61,055 nt of DNA. Source: an uncultured Collinsella sp. (GTDB lineage: Bacteria > Actinomycetota > Coriobacteriia > Coriobacteriales > Coriobacteriaceae). The DNA lies in the NCBI GenBank assembly GCA_900758375.1, contig CAAERJ010000061.1, positions 1-61,055 on the forward strand, written 5' to 3'. The stretch's first letter is position 1; each line of letters opens with the position of its first letter. Positions 23,921-33,776 of this stretch are shown one piece after another. The translations under genes and the position numbers were made by a program. Under the pieces are notes generated by a model. The model saw only the letters and a program-made list of their open reading frames with translations. It was not told the origin of the DNA and searched no databases.

Positions 23921-26584
23921 CTCCTGCACCTTGAGGGCTTCGGCCAGGCTGACTCGCTTGATGGAGCGCGTGTGTAGCAGCGCCACGACCAGGTAGGTCG
24001 CAAAGCCAATGCCGACGCATGCAGCCATGGACCAAGCGGGCACGTAGATCTCGATATTGCCGTTGTAGGCGAGCAGCATCGAGCGGAAGATGGGCGCGAG
24101 CGAGCCGATGATTAATGGCAGGCTCAGCACGAGCGACGCCGCCACGCACAGCGTGATCGAGCGGATGTACAGATGCGAGATCTCGCTATCGCGATAGCCA
24201 AAGACTTTCATGTAGCTAATCGACCGGGCGCTATGGTCGATCACAGCCTTGGTTAGCAGATACATAAACAGCAGGAAGATAAACACCGCGAGCCCGATCA
24301 TCATTCCGATCATTTTGCTCATCATGCCGATGAACTGGTCGCCCACGGCGCGCATGTCGTCGGGCGTGGTGTCGCCGGCAAAGTAACGAGCATCGAGGTC
24401 AAGCTTCTCGTCGCTCACATAGCCGTTAAAGTAGGCAGCGTCGTTGTCGAACAGCTCGTTAAAGTCTTCGATACTCATATAGATATTCATGTCCGATTTA
24501 GAGCCCCAGGCACAGTCCTTGCCCGCGTACTCAAAGGAATAATGCTCGCCCTCGTACTTGTCGCTGAGTGTGACCTTCTGGCCCTCGCTCCAGCCAAACT
24601 TATCGAGCAGACCGCCGCCAAAGACGACGCGCCCATCGCCGACGTTGAGGTCTTTCCAATAGCGCGAATCGGGCGAGATGCCGTAGACGGAAATCGTCTC
24701 CTCGCCATTTCCGTCGCCACGGTCGTATTGCAGCTGGTAAACGGCATATTTCTCAGCCTGTGCGATTGCGCCCGCGCCGTTGTCGGTCGTATTGACCGGG
24801 TGAATATCGTCGTTGTCAGTGTCAATCTTGGAGGCCTTGTCGATCAGGCCGATGGCCTCATCGCGGTCGCAGCCGAGGGCATCGGCAAGATCGTCAAGGC
24901 GCGCGTAGAGCGCATCCTTCTTGTCCTGGACCTTGGCGAGCGCGTCCTGCGCTGCGGCCAGGCTCTCGGAAGACGGAGATGCGGTCGCGGCATCGGCTGC
25001 CGTCTGCGCCGCATCGGCCGCGTCGTCAAGCTCATCATCGGCATCCTGAGCGGCAGAAAGCAGCGCGCCGTCAACCGACTGCAAGCGCTCGAGTGCTGAC
25101 CACTGCTCGCGCTCCTCGGTAGTGCCCTCGAGCTCCAGCGGCGCCTTGAGCGTGTACTGGTGCTCGGCGACCAGGCTTGTCTCGAGGTTGTCGGCGTAGT
25201 GCGTCATCGTGGGCAGAATCGCCAGACCAAAGAGCAGCAGCAGCGAGGCAAACGCGATGCCCACGAACAGCGTGGCGAAGTTGCCCAGATTGCGCAGGAA
25301 GATACGCAGGCGGAAGCGGGAAACAAAACCCATGCGCTCCGGCAGTTGCATACCACGCTTGGTACCCGACTTGCCGCTCGCTTCGTGACGAAGGAACTGC
25401 AACGGCGTCTTGCCCATTTTGCGAAGCAGACCCACCAGCGTGATGAGGATGAGCGCGACGGCGGGAACCACGGCGCACTTCACAAAGATCTCCCAGCTCC
25501 AGTACACCTGGAAGGGCGGCAGGCTGTACGACCCGTAATAGAGGCTGCGCATGGGCTCGGTAAAGAACACAACGCCGAGCGCAGTGCCCAAAAGCGCCGC
25601 GACCACGCCCACGATGGCGGGAAGTGCCAGGTAGTGCAGCACGATCTCGCGTCGACGATAGCCGCTGGCGAGCAGCGTGCCGATGATGGCGCTCTCCTCC
25701 TCGATGGTGGCGTCGGTAAGGACCACAAAGACGAACGCCATGATCACGATAATAATGTCGAGCAGCGTCATCCACATCATGGAGTCGCCGTCCACGTCGT
25801 CGCGGGCGTAGCCAATGCCCTGGTTGGAATCGGCGTCGATGAGCTCATCTACGCGTGCATCGGCATCGGTCAGCGCCTCCACCATATCCTGCTCGGCATC
25901 GATGCGGTCCGCGGTGGAGAGGTCGCGATCGGTAAAGGTGAAGGAGTAGGTGTAGGCAGGCGCGCCGCCGGCATCCTCGAGCGCGGCAAAGCCGGCGTCG
26001 GTGACCTCGGCAACACCATAGGTGATGGTGTTCACCGTAAAGTCCGAATTGTTGAGGAACAACGCCTGGCTATCGGGCTGGGTCATGATGCCGCAGATGG
26101 TGTAGGTGCGGCCCTCAAGCTCGACCTTATCGCCCACGGCGAGATCGTTGTTGGTGGCGAAGACACGGTCGATTGCCACCTCATCGTCCGTCTTGGGCTG
26201 CCTGCCCTCACAGTAGGACGCGATATCGACCTTGGTGCGGTGCGCATAGGTGCGCAGCGTGCGCTTGGTGCCGTCGTCGCCGGCGGTCTTTTTGATGATG
26301 GCGTCGATGGAGAAATTCTTGTAGAGCGTGACGCCGCCGACGTCGCCGGCTGCGTCCTCGGCCGCCTTGAGTTGATTGTCGGTAGCCTCGAAGGAGGTGG
26401 TCACGCGGCCGTCCTCGATCGTGTACGCATCGCGCATGTCGTCGATAAGGCAACCGATGGAATGCGCCGCGAGCAAAAAGCCCGAGGTGAGAGCGATGCT
26501 TCCGCACATAAGCAAAAAGATGCCCAGGTACTTGCCGATATTGCGGCGCAGCTCGCGCGGGAGACGTTTTGCGAGAGGTGTCAT
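23918..26584 (-). CDS. FtsX-like ABC transporter permease, large
   Basis: Permease of 888 residues that pairs with the ATPase encoded immediately upstream. An N-terminal helix (LRRNIGKYLGIFLLMCGSIA) leads to a first extracellular domain, then three helices around 280-400, a fourth around 455, a large second extracellular domain (about 480-745) containing a coiled coil (DDELDDAADAAQTAADAA region), and four more helices to the end. The FtsX/MacB-type organisation suggests mechanotransmission or export of lipids or peptides. The stop codon is part of a REP-like hairpin. I chose the ATG at 26584, with AGGCGG four bases upstream; a TTG at 26599 would overlap the ATPase gene. Confidence 0.87.
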   Translation of the reverse strand: MTPLAKRLPRELRRNIGKYLGIFLLMCGSIALTSGFLLAAHSIGCLIDDMRDAYTIEDGRVTTSFEATDNQLKAAEDAAGDVGGVTLYKNFSIDAIIKKTAGDDGTKRTLRTYAHRTKVDIASYCEGRQPKTDDEVAIDRVFATNNDLAVGDKVELEGRTYTICGIMTQPDSQALFLNNSDFTVNTITYGVAEVTDAGFAALEDAGGAPAYTYSFTFTDRDLSTADRIDAEQDMVEALTDADARVDELIDADSNQGIGYARDDVDGDSMMWMTLLDIIIVIMAFVFVVLTDATIEEESAIIGTLLASGYRRREIVLHYLALPAIVGVVAALLGTALGVVFFTEPMRSLYYGSYSLPPFQVYWSWEIFVKCAVVPAVALILITLVGLLRKMGKTPLQFLRHEASGKSGTKRGMQLPERMGFVSRFRLRIFLRNLGNFATLFVGIAFASLLLLFGLAILPTMTHYADNLETSLVAEHQYTLKAPLELEGTTEEREQWSALERLQSVDGALLSAAQDADDELDDAADAAQTAADAATASPSSESLAAAQDALAKVQDKKDALYARLDDLADALGCDRDEAIGLIDKASKIDTDNDDIHPVNTTDNGAGAIAQAEKYAVYQLQYDRGDGNGEETISVYGISPDSRYWKDLNVGDGRVVFGGGLLDKFGWSEGQKVTLSDKYEGEHYSFEYAGKDCAWGSKSDMNIYMSIEDFNELFDNDAAYFNGYVSDEKLDLDARYFAGDTTPDDMRAVGDQFIGMMSKMIGMMIGLAVFIFLLFMYLLTKAVIDHSARSISYMKVFGYRDSEISHLYIRSITLCVAASLVLSLPLIIGSLAPIFRSMLLAYNGNIEIYVPAWSMAACVGIGFATYLVVALLHTRSIKRVSLAEALKVQE

Positions 26585-26592
26585 GGCGCCGC

Positions 26593-27306
<714 letters not shown>

Positions 27307-27411
27307 GCTATCCCCCATTGTTAGCCTCGTACTACTTTATGAACGTAATAGTAAACCTTGGCGAACTATTTTGGAGCGAGGCCTGGGATTTATTTCAGAC
27401 TAGTCATTGGG

Positions 27412-27566
27412 TAGTCATTGGGGACGTTCTTAAATGACCAGTCGCTGGGGACACCCTTTCGCCGCCCAGCACTTGGGGACAGTCCTTGCCAGCCCGGCCG
27501 GCGAGCCGGCAAATCGGCAAAGACTGCCCCCGATGGCTGGTCGTTTAAGAACGTCCCCAATGACTA
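27412..27566. repeat. REPIN-like element: two inverted REP units with nested hairpins
   Basis: The left unit TAGTCATTGGGGACGTTCTT... (27412-27441) and the right unit (27537-27566) are inverted copies matching at 29 of 30 positions. Between them lie GGGGACAGTCCTTGCC (27475-27490), pairing imperfectly with 27516-27530, and GCCGGCGAGCCGGC in the centre. A truncated extra copy TAGTCATTGGG precedes it (27401-27411). The element fills most of the gap between two ABC operons and ends five bases from the stop of the gene at 27572. Confidence 0.85.
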
Positions 27567-27571
27567 GGTGG

Positions 27572-28777
27572 CTAGGCGCGGGATTTGGCGCGTGCGAGTG
27601 CGAGGCCTACGGCGGCGATGGCCACGGCAAAGAGCACCGTGACGCCCAGGTCGCAGACAATGTCGCCCAGCACGGCGGACGTCAAATCCGAGGCGAGCGC
27701 CTTGCCGATCGCGTCGTTCACCCAATATGTCGGCACAAAGTGCGCCACCGTCTGCACGGCCGGGCCCATCAGCGACAGCGGCATCCAGGCGCCGCCCAAA
27801 AACGTCATGAGCATGCCGAGCAGGTTGCCCACACCGTTGAGCAGCTCCTCGCGCGCACCCAGGCTCGACAGCGCAAAGCCAACGGCCAGCGGCGTGCACG
27901 CCAGGGCAAACGTCGCTGCCAGCGCCAAGCACACACGGCCCGCGCCGACCTCGGCGACCGCACCGGCAAAGCCCACGACGCCCATCATGCTCGACACAAA
28001 CCAGATGCAGACGGTGATCACGGCGGCGGCTGCAAACACGGCAAGCGAGCGCCGGCGCTCGGAGATTGGACCGGCATCCATACGACGCACGCGCTCAGGC
28101 TCGTTCATGCCCGAGAACACCAATCCCACCGACACGATGACCGACGAGATAATCGCGTACGCGCCAAAGTTGAAATACGACTCGAGCGTGGCGGCGGCTG
28201 TCGAGTCAACCTTGACCTGCTCGATCTCGACCTTGGCGCGCTTCGCGGCCGCATGCTCGGCAGCCTTGGCAACATCGCCGTTGGGGGCAGCGGGTTCAAG
28301 TGCCGCCGCAGCGCCCGCGAGCGAGATCCAGCGCGAGGCCTCGGCAGACGAAAGCGCCGCCGCCATGGTGCCGGCACCGTAGGTCACATCGAGCTTGGGC
28401 AGAGACTCCCCCGCTCGGGCGGCTGCAACGAGGTCGTCCTCAAACCCCTCCGGGATAAAGAACACGCAGTCGGCGCTACCCTTGGCGCTGTTGCTCTTGG
28501 AGAGCGCGTCCGCAAGGTCGTAGGTGTCGTCGCCGACGCCCGTGACCAGCTCAAAACGAGAACCCAGATGCTTGGTAAGCGCACGCGAAAGGTCGCTGTC
28601 ATCGCGGTCGACCACGATCACGTTGGTGTCGTAGGGCTTGTACTCGGTAAGCTGCGACGAGTTCCAGCTCACCGAGGCCGCGATGAATACGCCCATGAGC
28701 GAGATGAACACCGTATAGATGAGCAGGTAGAACGGGTGCGCCTGCGCCATGCGAAGCGCGGTCTTAAAGGTGCTCAT
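27572..28777 (-). CDS. ABC-2 type permease subunit
   Basis: Permease of about 401 residues. One N-terminal helix (FYLLIYTVFISLMGVFIAAS) is followed by an extracellular domain of about 200 residues and five C-terminal helices, the usual ABC-2 layout of YhgE/YhaP-like exporters. It is the third gene of an operon with an ATPase and a second permease; its ATG overlaps the preceding gene by 14 bases. GGAAGGAG precedes the ATG. Two permeases with the same plan imply a heterodimeric channel. The substrate is unknown; drugs or peptides are the usual cargo of the family. Confidence 0.85.
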   Translation of the reverse strand: MSTFKTALRMAQAHPFYLLIYTVFISLMGVFIAASVSWNSSQLTEYKPYDTNVIVVDRDDSDLSRALTKHLGSRFELVTGVGDDTYDLADALSKSNSAKGSADCVFFIPEGFEDDLVAAARAGESLPKLDVTYGAGTMAAALSSAEASRWISLAGAAAALEPAAPNGDVAKAAEHAAAKRAKVEIEQVKVDSTAAATLESYFNFGAYAIISSVIVSVGLVFSGMNEPERVRRMDAGPISERRRSLAVFAAAAVITVCIWFVSSMMGVVGFAGAVAEVGAGRVCLALAATFALACTPLAVGFALSSLGAREELLNGVGNLLGMLMTFLGGAWMPLSLMGPAVQTVAHFVPTYWVNDAIGKALASDLTSAVLGDIVCDLGVTVLFAVAIAAVGLALARAKSRA

Positions 28778-29951
28778 AGCGGCTCCTTCCAAAGATCAGC
28801 GTAGCGGCGGCGACAAACACCAGCGCCATAAGGACCAGCGCGCCGGCGCGAACGGCAAAGGGGCCCAGGTCCTCAAAGAAATACAGGCGGTTGAACATGT
28901 CGCAGATGAGCTTGACGGGGTTGAGCCAGCACTCGGCCGGGCAGGCGCGGGCGACATCGTCGGCAAGCGCCATCGCCGGCTCGCCGTAGAGGCCGGCGAA
29001 CAGGGCGCACGTGGTGGCAAAGCCCGTGAGGATGCCCGACTTGGACGCCTTGCCACCCTTAACGGGAAGCGTGCCCACAAAGAGCCCCAGGCCCGTGGCG
29101 GCAAGCGCGGATGCAGCACCGCCCAGCAGACACAGCCCCTCGCGCCCGCCAAAGTCGACGCCAACGACTAGGCGCACGTAACCAATCGCGACCGCCATCG
29201 AAGCAAAGGAGACCAGCCACGAGCCCACAAAGATACCGGCCAGCGACGCCGTCTTGGAAAGGCCGCCCACGCAGCGACGTGCGCCAAGGCCCGACAGATT
29301 GGGCTGCAGGTCGACGACGCTCAAGGCGGCAAACTCGGCAGACATCATCGCGACCAGGCCAAAGAGCGCGTAGTAGTAGATGACCGTGCCATCGGGCGTG
29401 GTGCGTGTCAGGCTTACGCGGCGGGTGCCGCCCTCGAGCGACAGGGCGCGCGCAACCGCCTCCGGGTCGGCGAGCGCCGCCGGGTTGTCCTGGGCAATCT
29501 GGGACATGAGCTCGGCATTTTGCGTATACGAGCTTGCCACCGTCTCCAGAATGCTGCGGTCGGTGAGCACCGACGAGGCGCGCGAGTTGTCATAGCTCGA
29601 AAGCAGCGTGAGCTTGGGCGTGCCCGCGGCATCCACCGTGTAAATGCCCGCGACTTCGCCGGCCTTGAGTGCACGGTTCGCATCGGCTGCGTCATCGCAC
29701 TCGTGGATCTCGAGCAGCCGGTCGTCGCCTTCCTTGGCAAGCGACGTCGCCACGTCGTTAAAGGTCGAGGCGCACCAGGACTCGTCCGTCACGACGGCCA
29801 CCGACACCGGGTCGACCGTACCGTCGGAGCTCAGATTCGCAAACATAAACATAAACATCGTGGAAAGCGCGACGGGAAAGACCGCGCCCCAAACCCACGT
29901 GCTCGGCCGGCGCAGCAGCGTCTTGACCGTAATGATAATGGTGTTGAACAT
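28764..29951 (-). CDS. ABC-2 type permease subunit
   Basis: Permease of 395 residues with the same plan as its downstream neighbour: an N-terminal helix (WVWGAVFPVALSTMFMFMFA), an extracellular domain (about 40-190), and about five helices after residue 195. It begins 9 bases after the stop of the ATPase gene and overlaps the next permease by 14 bases, so the three are co-translated. It probably forms the membrane channel as a heterodimer with the 27572 product. Confidence 0.85.
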   Translation of the reverse strand: MFNTIIITVKTLLRRPSTWVWGAVFPVALSTMFMFMFANLSSDGTVDPVSVAVVTDESWCASTFNDVATSLAKEGDDRLLEIHECDDAADANRALKAGEVAGIYTVDAAGTPKLTLLSSYDNSRASSVLTDRSILETVASSYTQNAELMSQIAQDNPAALADPEAVARALSLEGGTRRVSLTRTTPDGTVIYYYALFGLVAMMSAEFAALSVVDLQPNLSGLGARRCVGGLSKTASLAGIFVGSWLVSFASMAVAIGYVRLVVGVDFGGREGLCLLGGAASALAATGLGLFVGTLPVKGGKASKSGILTGFATTCALFAGLYGEPAMALADDVARACPAECWLNPVKLICDMFNRLYFFEDLGPFAVRAGALVLMALVFVAAATLIFGRSRYEHL

Positions 29952-29960
29952 GGCCGCCCC

Positions 29961-30899
29961 CTAGTCGCGCAGCTCGCGGCCGGTAATCTCGAGAAACACG
30001 TCGTTGAGGGTCGGCGGCTCGCTCCACACGCGGCCGAGCGCCACGTCGGCGGCGCGCAGCGTGTCGAGGATGTCCACCAGGTTGTGCGGACTCGCCTCGC
30101 AGGTGCAGACGAGCTCGCCGCCGGACAGCTCGACTGAAAGCACGTGCTCGAGGGCGCGCAGTCGCTCGACCGTGGCGGGCTCGACGGCGCCTACCTCGAC
30201 GGTCACGCGCTCGCCCATCTGAATCATGCGCTTGAGCTCGTCGTTGGCGCCCTGCGCCAGCACGCGGCCGCCGTCCATGATCATGATGCGGCTGCAGATC
30301 TGCTCGACCTCCTCCATGTAATGGCTGGTATACACCACCGTGGCCCCTTCGTCGCGCAGGCGGCAGATGCCCTCCAGGATGGCGTTGCGGCTCTGCGGGT
30401 CGACCGCCACCGTGGGCTCGTCAAAAAAGATAAGCTCGGGCTTGTGCGCGATACCGCAGGCGATGTTGAGGCGACGCGCCAGGCCACCCGAGAGCTTGCC
30501 GGGGCGGAACTTGGTAAAGTCGCCCAGCCCGACAAAGTCGATCGCCTCGTCCACCAGCGCGCGGCGGCGCTTGCGGTCGTTGATGTAAAGGCTGCAGAAA
30601 TAGTCGATGTTCTCGCGCACCGTGAGCTCGTCGAACACCGCCACCTGCTGCGGCACCACGCCGATGCGACGCTTGAGGTCGTAGCGGGCGGGTGTCATGG
30701 GCTCGCCGAACAGCTCGATGGCGCCTTTGTCGTAGGCGAGCAGCTGCAGAATACAGTTGATGGACGTGGTCTTGCCCGAGCCGTTGGGGCCCAGCAGGCC
30801 AAAGATCTCGCCGGGGGCGATGCTCAGGTTAAAGTGGTCGAGCGCGATAAGATCGTCGTAGCGCTTGACGAGGTTTTCGACGTGGACGATGTCTGTCAT
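29961..30899 (-). CDS. ABC transporter ATP-binding protein, ABC-2/drug-export type
   Basis: ATPase of 312 residues with Walker A GPNGSGKTTSIN, Q-loop VVPQQVAVFDELTVRENI, signature KLSGGLARRLNIACG, Walker B LIFFDEPTVAVDPQSR and switch TSH. A C-terminal domain of about 90 residues, as in DrrA/CcmA-like exporters, follows the ATPase core. The start is the ATG at 30899 behind AGAAGGG; the frame extends 22 codons upstream without an RBS. It energises the two downstream permeases. The divergently transcribed two-component genes start 197 bases away and may regulate it. Confidence 0.92.
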   Translation of the reverse strand: MTDIVHVENLVKRYDDLIALDHFNLSIAPGEIFGLLGPNGSGKTTSINCILQLLAYDKGAIELFGEPMTPARYDLKRRIGVVPQQVAVFDELTVRENIDYFCSLYINDRKRRRALVDEAIDFVGLGDFTKFRPGKLSGGLARRLNIACGIAHKPELIFFDEPTVAVDPQSRNAILEGICRLRDEGATVVYTSHYMEEVEQICSRIMIMDGGRVLAQGANDELKRMIQMGERVTVEVGAVEPATVERLRALEHVLSVELSGGELVCTCEASPHNLVDILDTLRAADVALGRVWSEPPTLNDVFLEITGRELRD

Positions 30900-31068
30900 G
30901 AGGCGGCCCTTCTGTTGATTGCGGCCCGGTACGATTGCATCATCGCAGGAGCCGCCGGCGCGCACCAGTGAGCTTTGTCACGAGTGCGGGGCTTGGCCGT
31001 GTGGCCACCGACGCCCCCGATTTGTCGCGCGGGAGGAATGTCACGGTTGCGCAGGCGGCCCCTCCACC

Positions 31069-31089
31069 ACGCGTAGCTTCGCGTACAAT
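31069..31089 (+). promoter_or_regulatory. Promoter of the two-component operon; probably leaderless transcript
   Basis: TACAAT at 31084-31089 ends six bases before the ATG at 31096, so transcription would start at or near the A of ATG. The near-palindrome ACGCGTAGCTTCGCGT (31069-31084) overlaps it and could be an operator. No RBS is present ahead of the ATG. Confidence 0.45.
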
Positions 31090-31095
31090 ACCCGT

Positions 31096-32241
31096 ATGAA
31101 CAGGCTTTTCGACAAATCGATCGTGCTGGCGTGCTGCATTGCGGCCGCCACGGGCCTTGCTGTGGACGCTTGCCTGGTCGCGGCGTTTTGCCTTGGAGTT
31201 ATCGCCACCTCGCTGGCCGAGGTCGCACAGGGGGAACGCACGCGCCGTGTAAGCGAGGCCGCGAGTTACGCTTACATCATCGCGGCCGTCTTCGTGCCGC
31301 CGTTTGTGCCGTTTGCGCCTCTCGCCCTCTATGACATCGCGCGACACGTGCGCCGTGAGCACGCATGGGTCGCGCTGGGCATTGGCTCCGCTTTTGCCCT
31401 TGCGCTCGTCGCGGACCTTCGCACCGACGCGCTCACCTCCCGAACGCTGCTGCTGACCGCCATCCTTTCGGCTGCCGCCACCTTGCTATCGCTACGTACC
31501 GCCCAGCTGGAGCGCGAGCAGCAGCGCATGCGCCGCATCCGCGACGAGCTGCAGGAACGTGCTCTGGCGCTCGAAGCGCGCAACCGCGACCTTGCCGATC
31601 GCCAGGACTACGAAGTCGAGTTCGCGACACTCGCCGAACGCGCCCGTATCGCGCGCGAGATCCACGATAACGTCGGCCACCAGCTCACGCGCGCCTCGCT
31701 GCAGACCGAGGCCCTGCGCGTCGTGCACGCCGACGAGCCCAGGGTTGCCGCCGATTTCGCCGACGTCAAACGCACGGTTGACGAGGCGCTCCAGCTTGTG
31801 CGCACCAGCGTCCACGCGCTCAACGACAACGCCGTCGACCTTTCCGTGCAGCTCGAACGCATTGTCGAAGGCGCGCGCTCGGACGGCGGTCCGCAGATTG
31901 AGCTTGAAGTTATGGCCGAGCATGCACCCGCAAACGTCGCCAACTGCTTTGCGGCGGTCCTGCGCGAGGCGCTCTCCAACACCATGCGCCACGCTTGCGC
32001 CCATGCTGTCACTGTACGATGCATGGAGCATCCGTCGTTTTACCAGCTCATCGTTACCGACGATGGCACGGGCGGGGTCCAAGCAAGCAGCCGCGGCGCC
32101 GCGGAGGGCATGGGGCTCGCCTCCATGCGCGAGCGCATCGAGGCGCTTGGCGGCACCTTCACCGCCGGTCCGCATGCCAGCGCCGGCGGCTGGCGCGTGT
32201 TTGCCACCGTTCCCAAACAGCAAGGAGATGAAGGCCGATGA
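31096..32241 (+). CDS. Sensor histidine kinase, HisKA_3 family
   Basis: Kinase of 381 residues. About four to five helices lie within residues 8-135 and have almost no extracellular loops, as in intramembrane-sensing kinases. A coiled coil (135-175) leads to the dimerisation box ERARIAREIHDNVGHQL with phospho-His H190. The ATPase domain shows LREALSNTMRHACAH, TDDGTGG and GMGLASMRERI. I start it at 31096 because the preceding 59 codons do not look like protein, and a -10 element sits directly ahead. It overlaps its response regulator by ATGA. Intramembrane kinases near ABC exporters often sense the exported compound, which is the likely role here. Confidence 0.9.
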   Translation: MNRLFDKSIVLACCIAAATGLAVDACLVAAFCLGVIATSLAEVAQGERTRRVSEAASYAYIIAAVFVPPFVPFAPLALYDIARHVRREHAWVALGIGSAFALALVADLRTDALTSRTLLLTAILSAAATLLSLRTAQLEREQQRMRRIRDELQERALALEARNRDLADRQDYEVEFATLAERARIAREIHDNVGHQLTRASLQTEALRVVHADEPRVAADFADVKRTVDEALQLVRTSVHALNDNAVDLSVQLERIVEGARSDGGPQIELEVMAEHAPANVANCFAAVLREALSNTMRHACAHAVTVRCMEHPSFYQLIVTDDGTGGVQASSRGAAEGMGLASMRERIEALGGTFTAGPHASAGGWRVFATVPKQQGDEGR

Positions 32242-32867
32242 GGCTCATCGTTGTCGACGACGACCGCTTGGTGGTCGATTCGCTCAAGATTATCCTGGGC
32301 GCCCAGCCGCAAATCGAGGTAGTGGGCACCGGCGCCAATGGCGACGACGCGGTCGCGCTCTACGCCGAGCACGCGCCCGACATCGCGCTGCTCGACATTC
32401 AGATGCCGGGGCGTGACGGACTTTCGGCAGCACGCGAAATCCTTGAGCGCGACCCTGCGGCGCGCGTGGTGTTTCTGACGACATTCTCGGATGACGAGTA
32501 CATTGTGTCGGCGCTCAAACTGGGCGCCCGCGGCTACCTGATCAAGACCGATGTCGCCGCCATTCCGCCAGCGTTGGTGCAAGTCATGGACGGCAAGCGC
32601 GTACTCGAGGGTAAGGCGATCGAGGATATCGATTTTGACGGAACGGGCGTCGAGGCGGACACGCTCCGCCGGCCCGCGGCCTTCGCCAGCCTGACCGACC
32701 GCGAGTTCGAAGTCGCCGAGCTCATCGCTCGTGGCCTCGACAACAAGGAGATCGCCGCCACCGCCTACATGGGCGAAGGCACCGTGCGCAACCACATCAG
32801 CTCGATCCTGGCAAAGATGGGCCTGCGCAACCGCACGCAAATCGCCATCGCCTACCTGCGAGGGTAA
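32238..32867 (+). CDS. NarL-type response regulator
   Basis: Transcription factor of 209 residues. The receiver domain has acidic D7-D9, phospho-acceptor D53 in ALLDIQMPG, switch T81/T82 region and K in YLIKTD. The LuxR HTH at about 145-205 reads LTDREFEVAELIARGLDNKE and GEGTVRNHISSIL. It is co-translated with the kinase (ATGA overlap; AAGGAG nearby). The nearest candidate target is the divergent ABC operon starting at 30899. The call is firm; the target is inferred. Confidence 0.94.
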   Translation: MRLIVVDDDRLVVDSLKIILGAQPQIEVVGTGANGDDAVALYAEHAPDIALLDIQMPGRDGLSAAREILERDPAARVVFLTTFSDDEYIVSALKLGARGYLIKTDVAAIPPALVQVMDGKRVLEGKAIEDIDFDGTGVEADTLRRPAAFASLTDREFEVAELIARGLDNKEIAATAYMGEGTVRNHISSILAKMGLRNRTQIAIAYLRG

Positions 32868-32928
32868 TTACCCAACGGTCAACCGCTCGGGCAGAGCAAA
32901 ATGGCTGTTATCGATTTGATGTCATTTC

Positions 32929-33082
32929 AAAACTATGCCGGTTTACTACGATGAATCGCCCACCTTCGACCACGGTAAATTGCGCGCTTGCAAAACCGCA
33001 GGTAGAACGCTTGCAATATTTAGAAAAATGCAGTCATGGTCGGGAATGTCGAATTCATCGTAGTAAACCGACATAGTTTTGT
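32929..33082. repeat. 154-nt inverted-repeat element, copy 1
   Basis: The arms 32929-32957 and 33054-33082 are 29 bases long and complementary at 28 positions. They start CAAAACTATGCCGG and continue TTTACTACGATGAAT. The 96-base centre has no open frame. Outside the arms, CATTTC precedes and TTCG follows in both copies. It has the same length and terminal sequence as copy 2, but different inner arms. Confidence 0.85.
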
Positions 33083-33188
33083 TCGGGCGGCCCTGCACGG
33101 GTGCCTCCGCAAGCCTCGCGGGACCAAAATGATCCGTTTTCTTCCGCCCGCGGGAGATCAGGGGCTGGTACTGATATGGTGGCATTTC

Positions 33189-33342
33189 AAAACTATGCCG
33201 GATTACGGGGCTAAAGTCGGGACCCTCATCCATACCCGCGTTTTCTGCAAAATGACGGCTCGTCTACCTGCAGTTTTAATTTCGTGGTTTTCGATATGGT
33301 CGGAGGTTCGCAATCCAGCCCCGTAATCCGGCATAGTTTTGT
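33189..33342. repeat. 154-nt inverted-repeat element, copy 2
   Basis: The arms 33189-33213 and 33318-33342 are 25 bases and perfectly complementary. They start CAAAACTATGCCGG like copy 1 and continue ATTACGGGGCT. The two copies are in the same orientation, 260 bases apart. Together they fill most of the 560-base gap between the convergent two-component and hydrogenase operons. Confidence 0.85.
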
Positions 33343-33373
33343 TCGCGGCGGCCCAGCCGCGCGTTCACGCGCG

Positions 33374-33407
33374 GGGCCGGTGGGGCATTTTTGCCCCACC
33401 GGCCCCT
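33374..33407. terminator. Strong hairpin at the end of the hydrogenase operon
   Basis: GGGGCCGGTGGGGCA pairs perfectly with 33393-33407 over a four-base loop. It lies 20 bases after the stop of the ferredoxin-type gene. No long U-tract follows on either strand. Confidence 0.6.
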
Positions 33408-33427
33408 ATTCCAGCTCTATTCCAACG

Positions 33428-33769
33428 CTACTCCGGCTTGGTTTCTACCGTGGGAGTCTTGTCCGCTGCGACTAGGGTGCGGGCGGTGTCCATAGTCAGG
33501 CAGTGCTTGGGGCAGCTCTCGATGCACTCGCCGCACACCACGCAGGCATACGGGTCGATCGACCACGTTCCGCCCTTGCGATCGACCGCGAGCGCGCCCG
33601 CCGGGCAGCGACGCGCGCACATGCCGCAGCAGATGCACACGTCCATGTCGTTGACGATGTGCCCGCGCAAGCGCTTGGGCGCCGCCAGCTTCTCCTGCGG
33701 ATAGCACACCGTGACCGGCTGCTTGACCATAGAACCCAAGGCCGTCTTGGCAAATGTCAGCAAACTCAT
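33428..33769 (-). CDS. echF: Ech-type hydrogenase ferredoxin subunit (EchF/NuoI-like)
   Basis: Protein of 113 residues with two [4Fe-4S] motifs, CICCGMCARRCP and CVVCGECIESCP, spaced as in NuoI, HyfH and EchF. It passes electrons from soluble ferredoxin to the small subunit of a membrane-bound hydrogenase. It starts seven bases after the large-subunit stop and is the last gene of the operon, as echF is in Methanosarcina-type ech clusters. The gene symbol follows that order and is by analogy. Confidence 0.88.
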   Translation of the reverse strand: MSLLTFAKTALGSMVKQPVTVCYPQEKLAAPKRLRGHIVNDMDVCICCGMCARRCPAGALAVDRKGGTWSIDPYACVVCGECIESCPKHCLTMDTARTLVAADKTPTVETKPE

Positions 33770-33776
33770 GCCGCGC

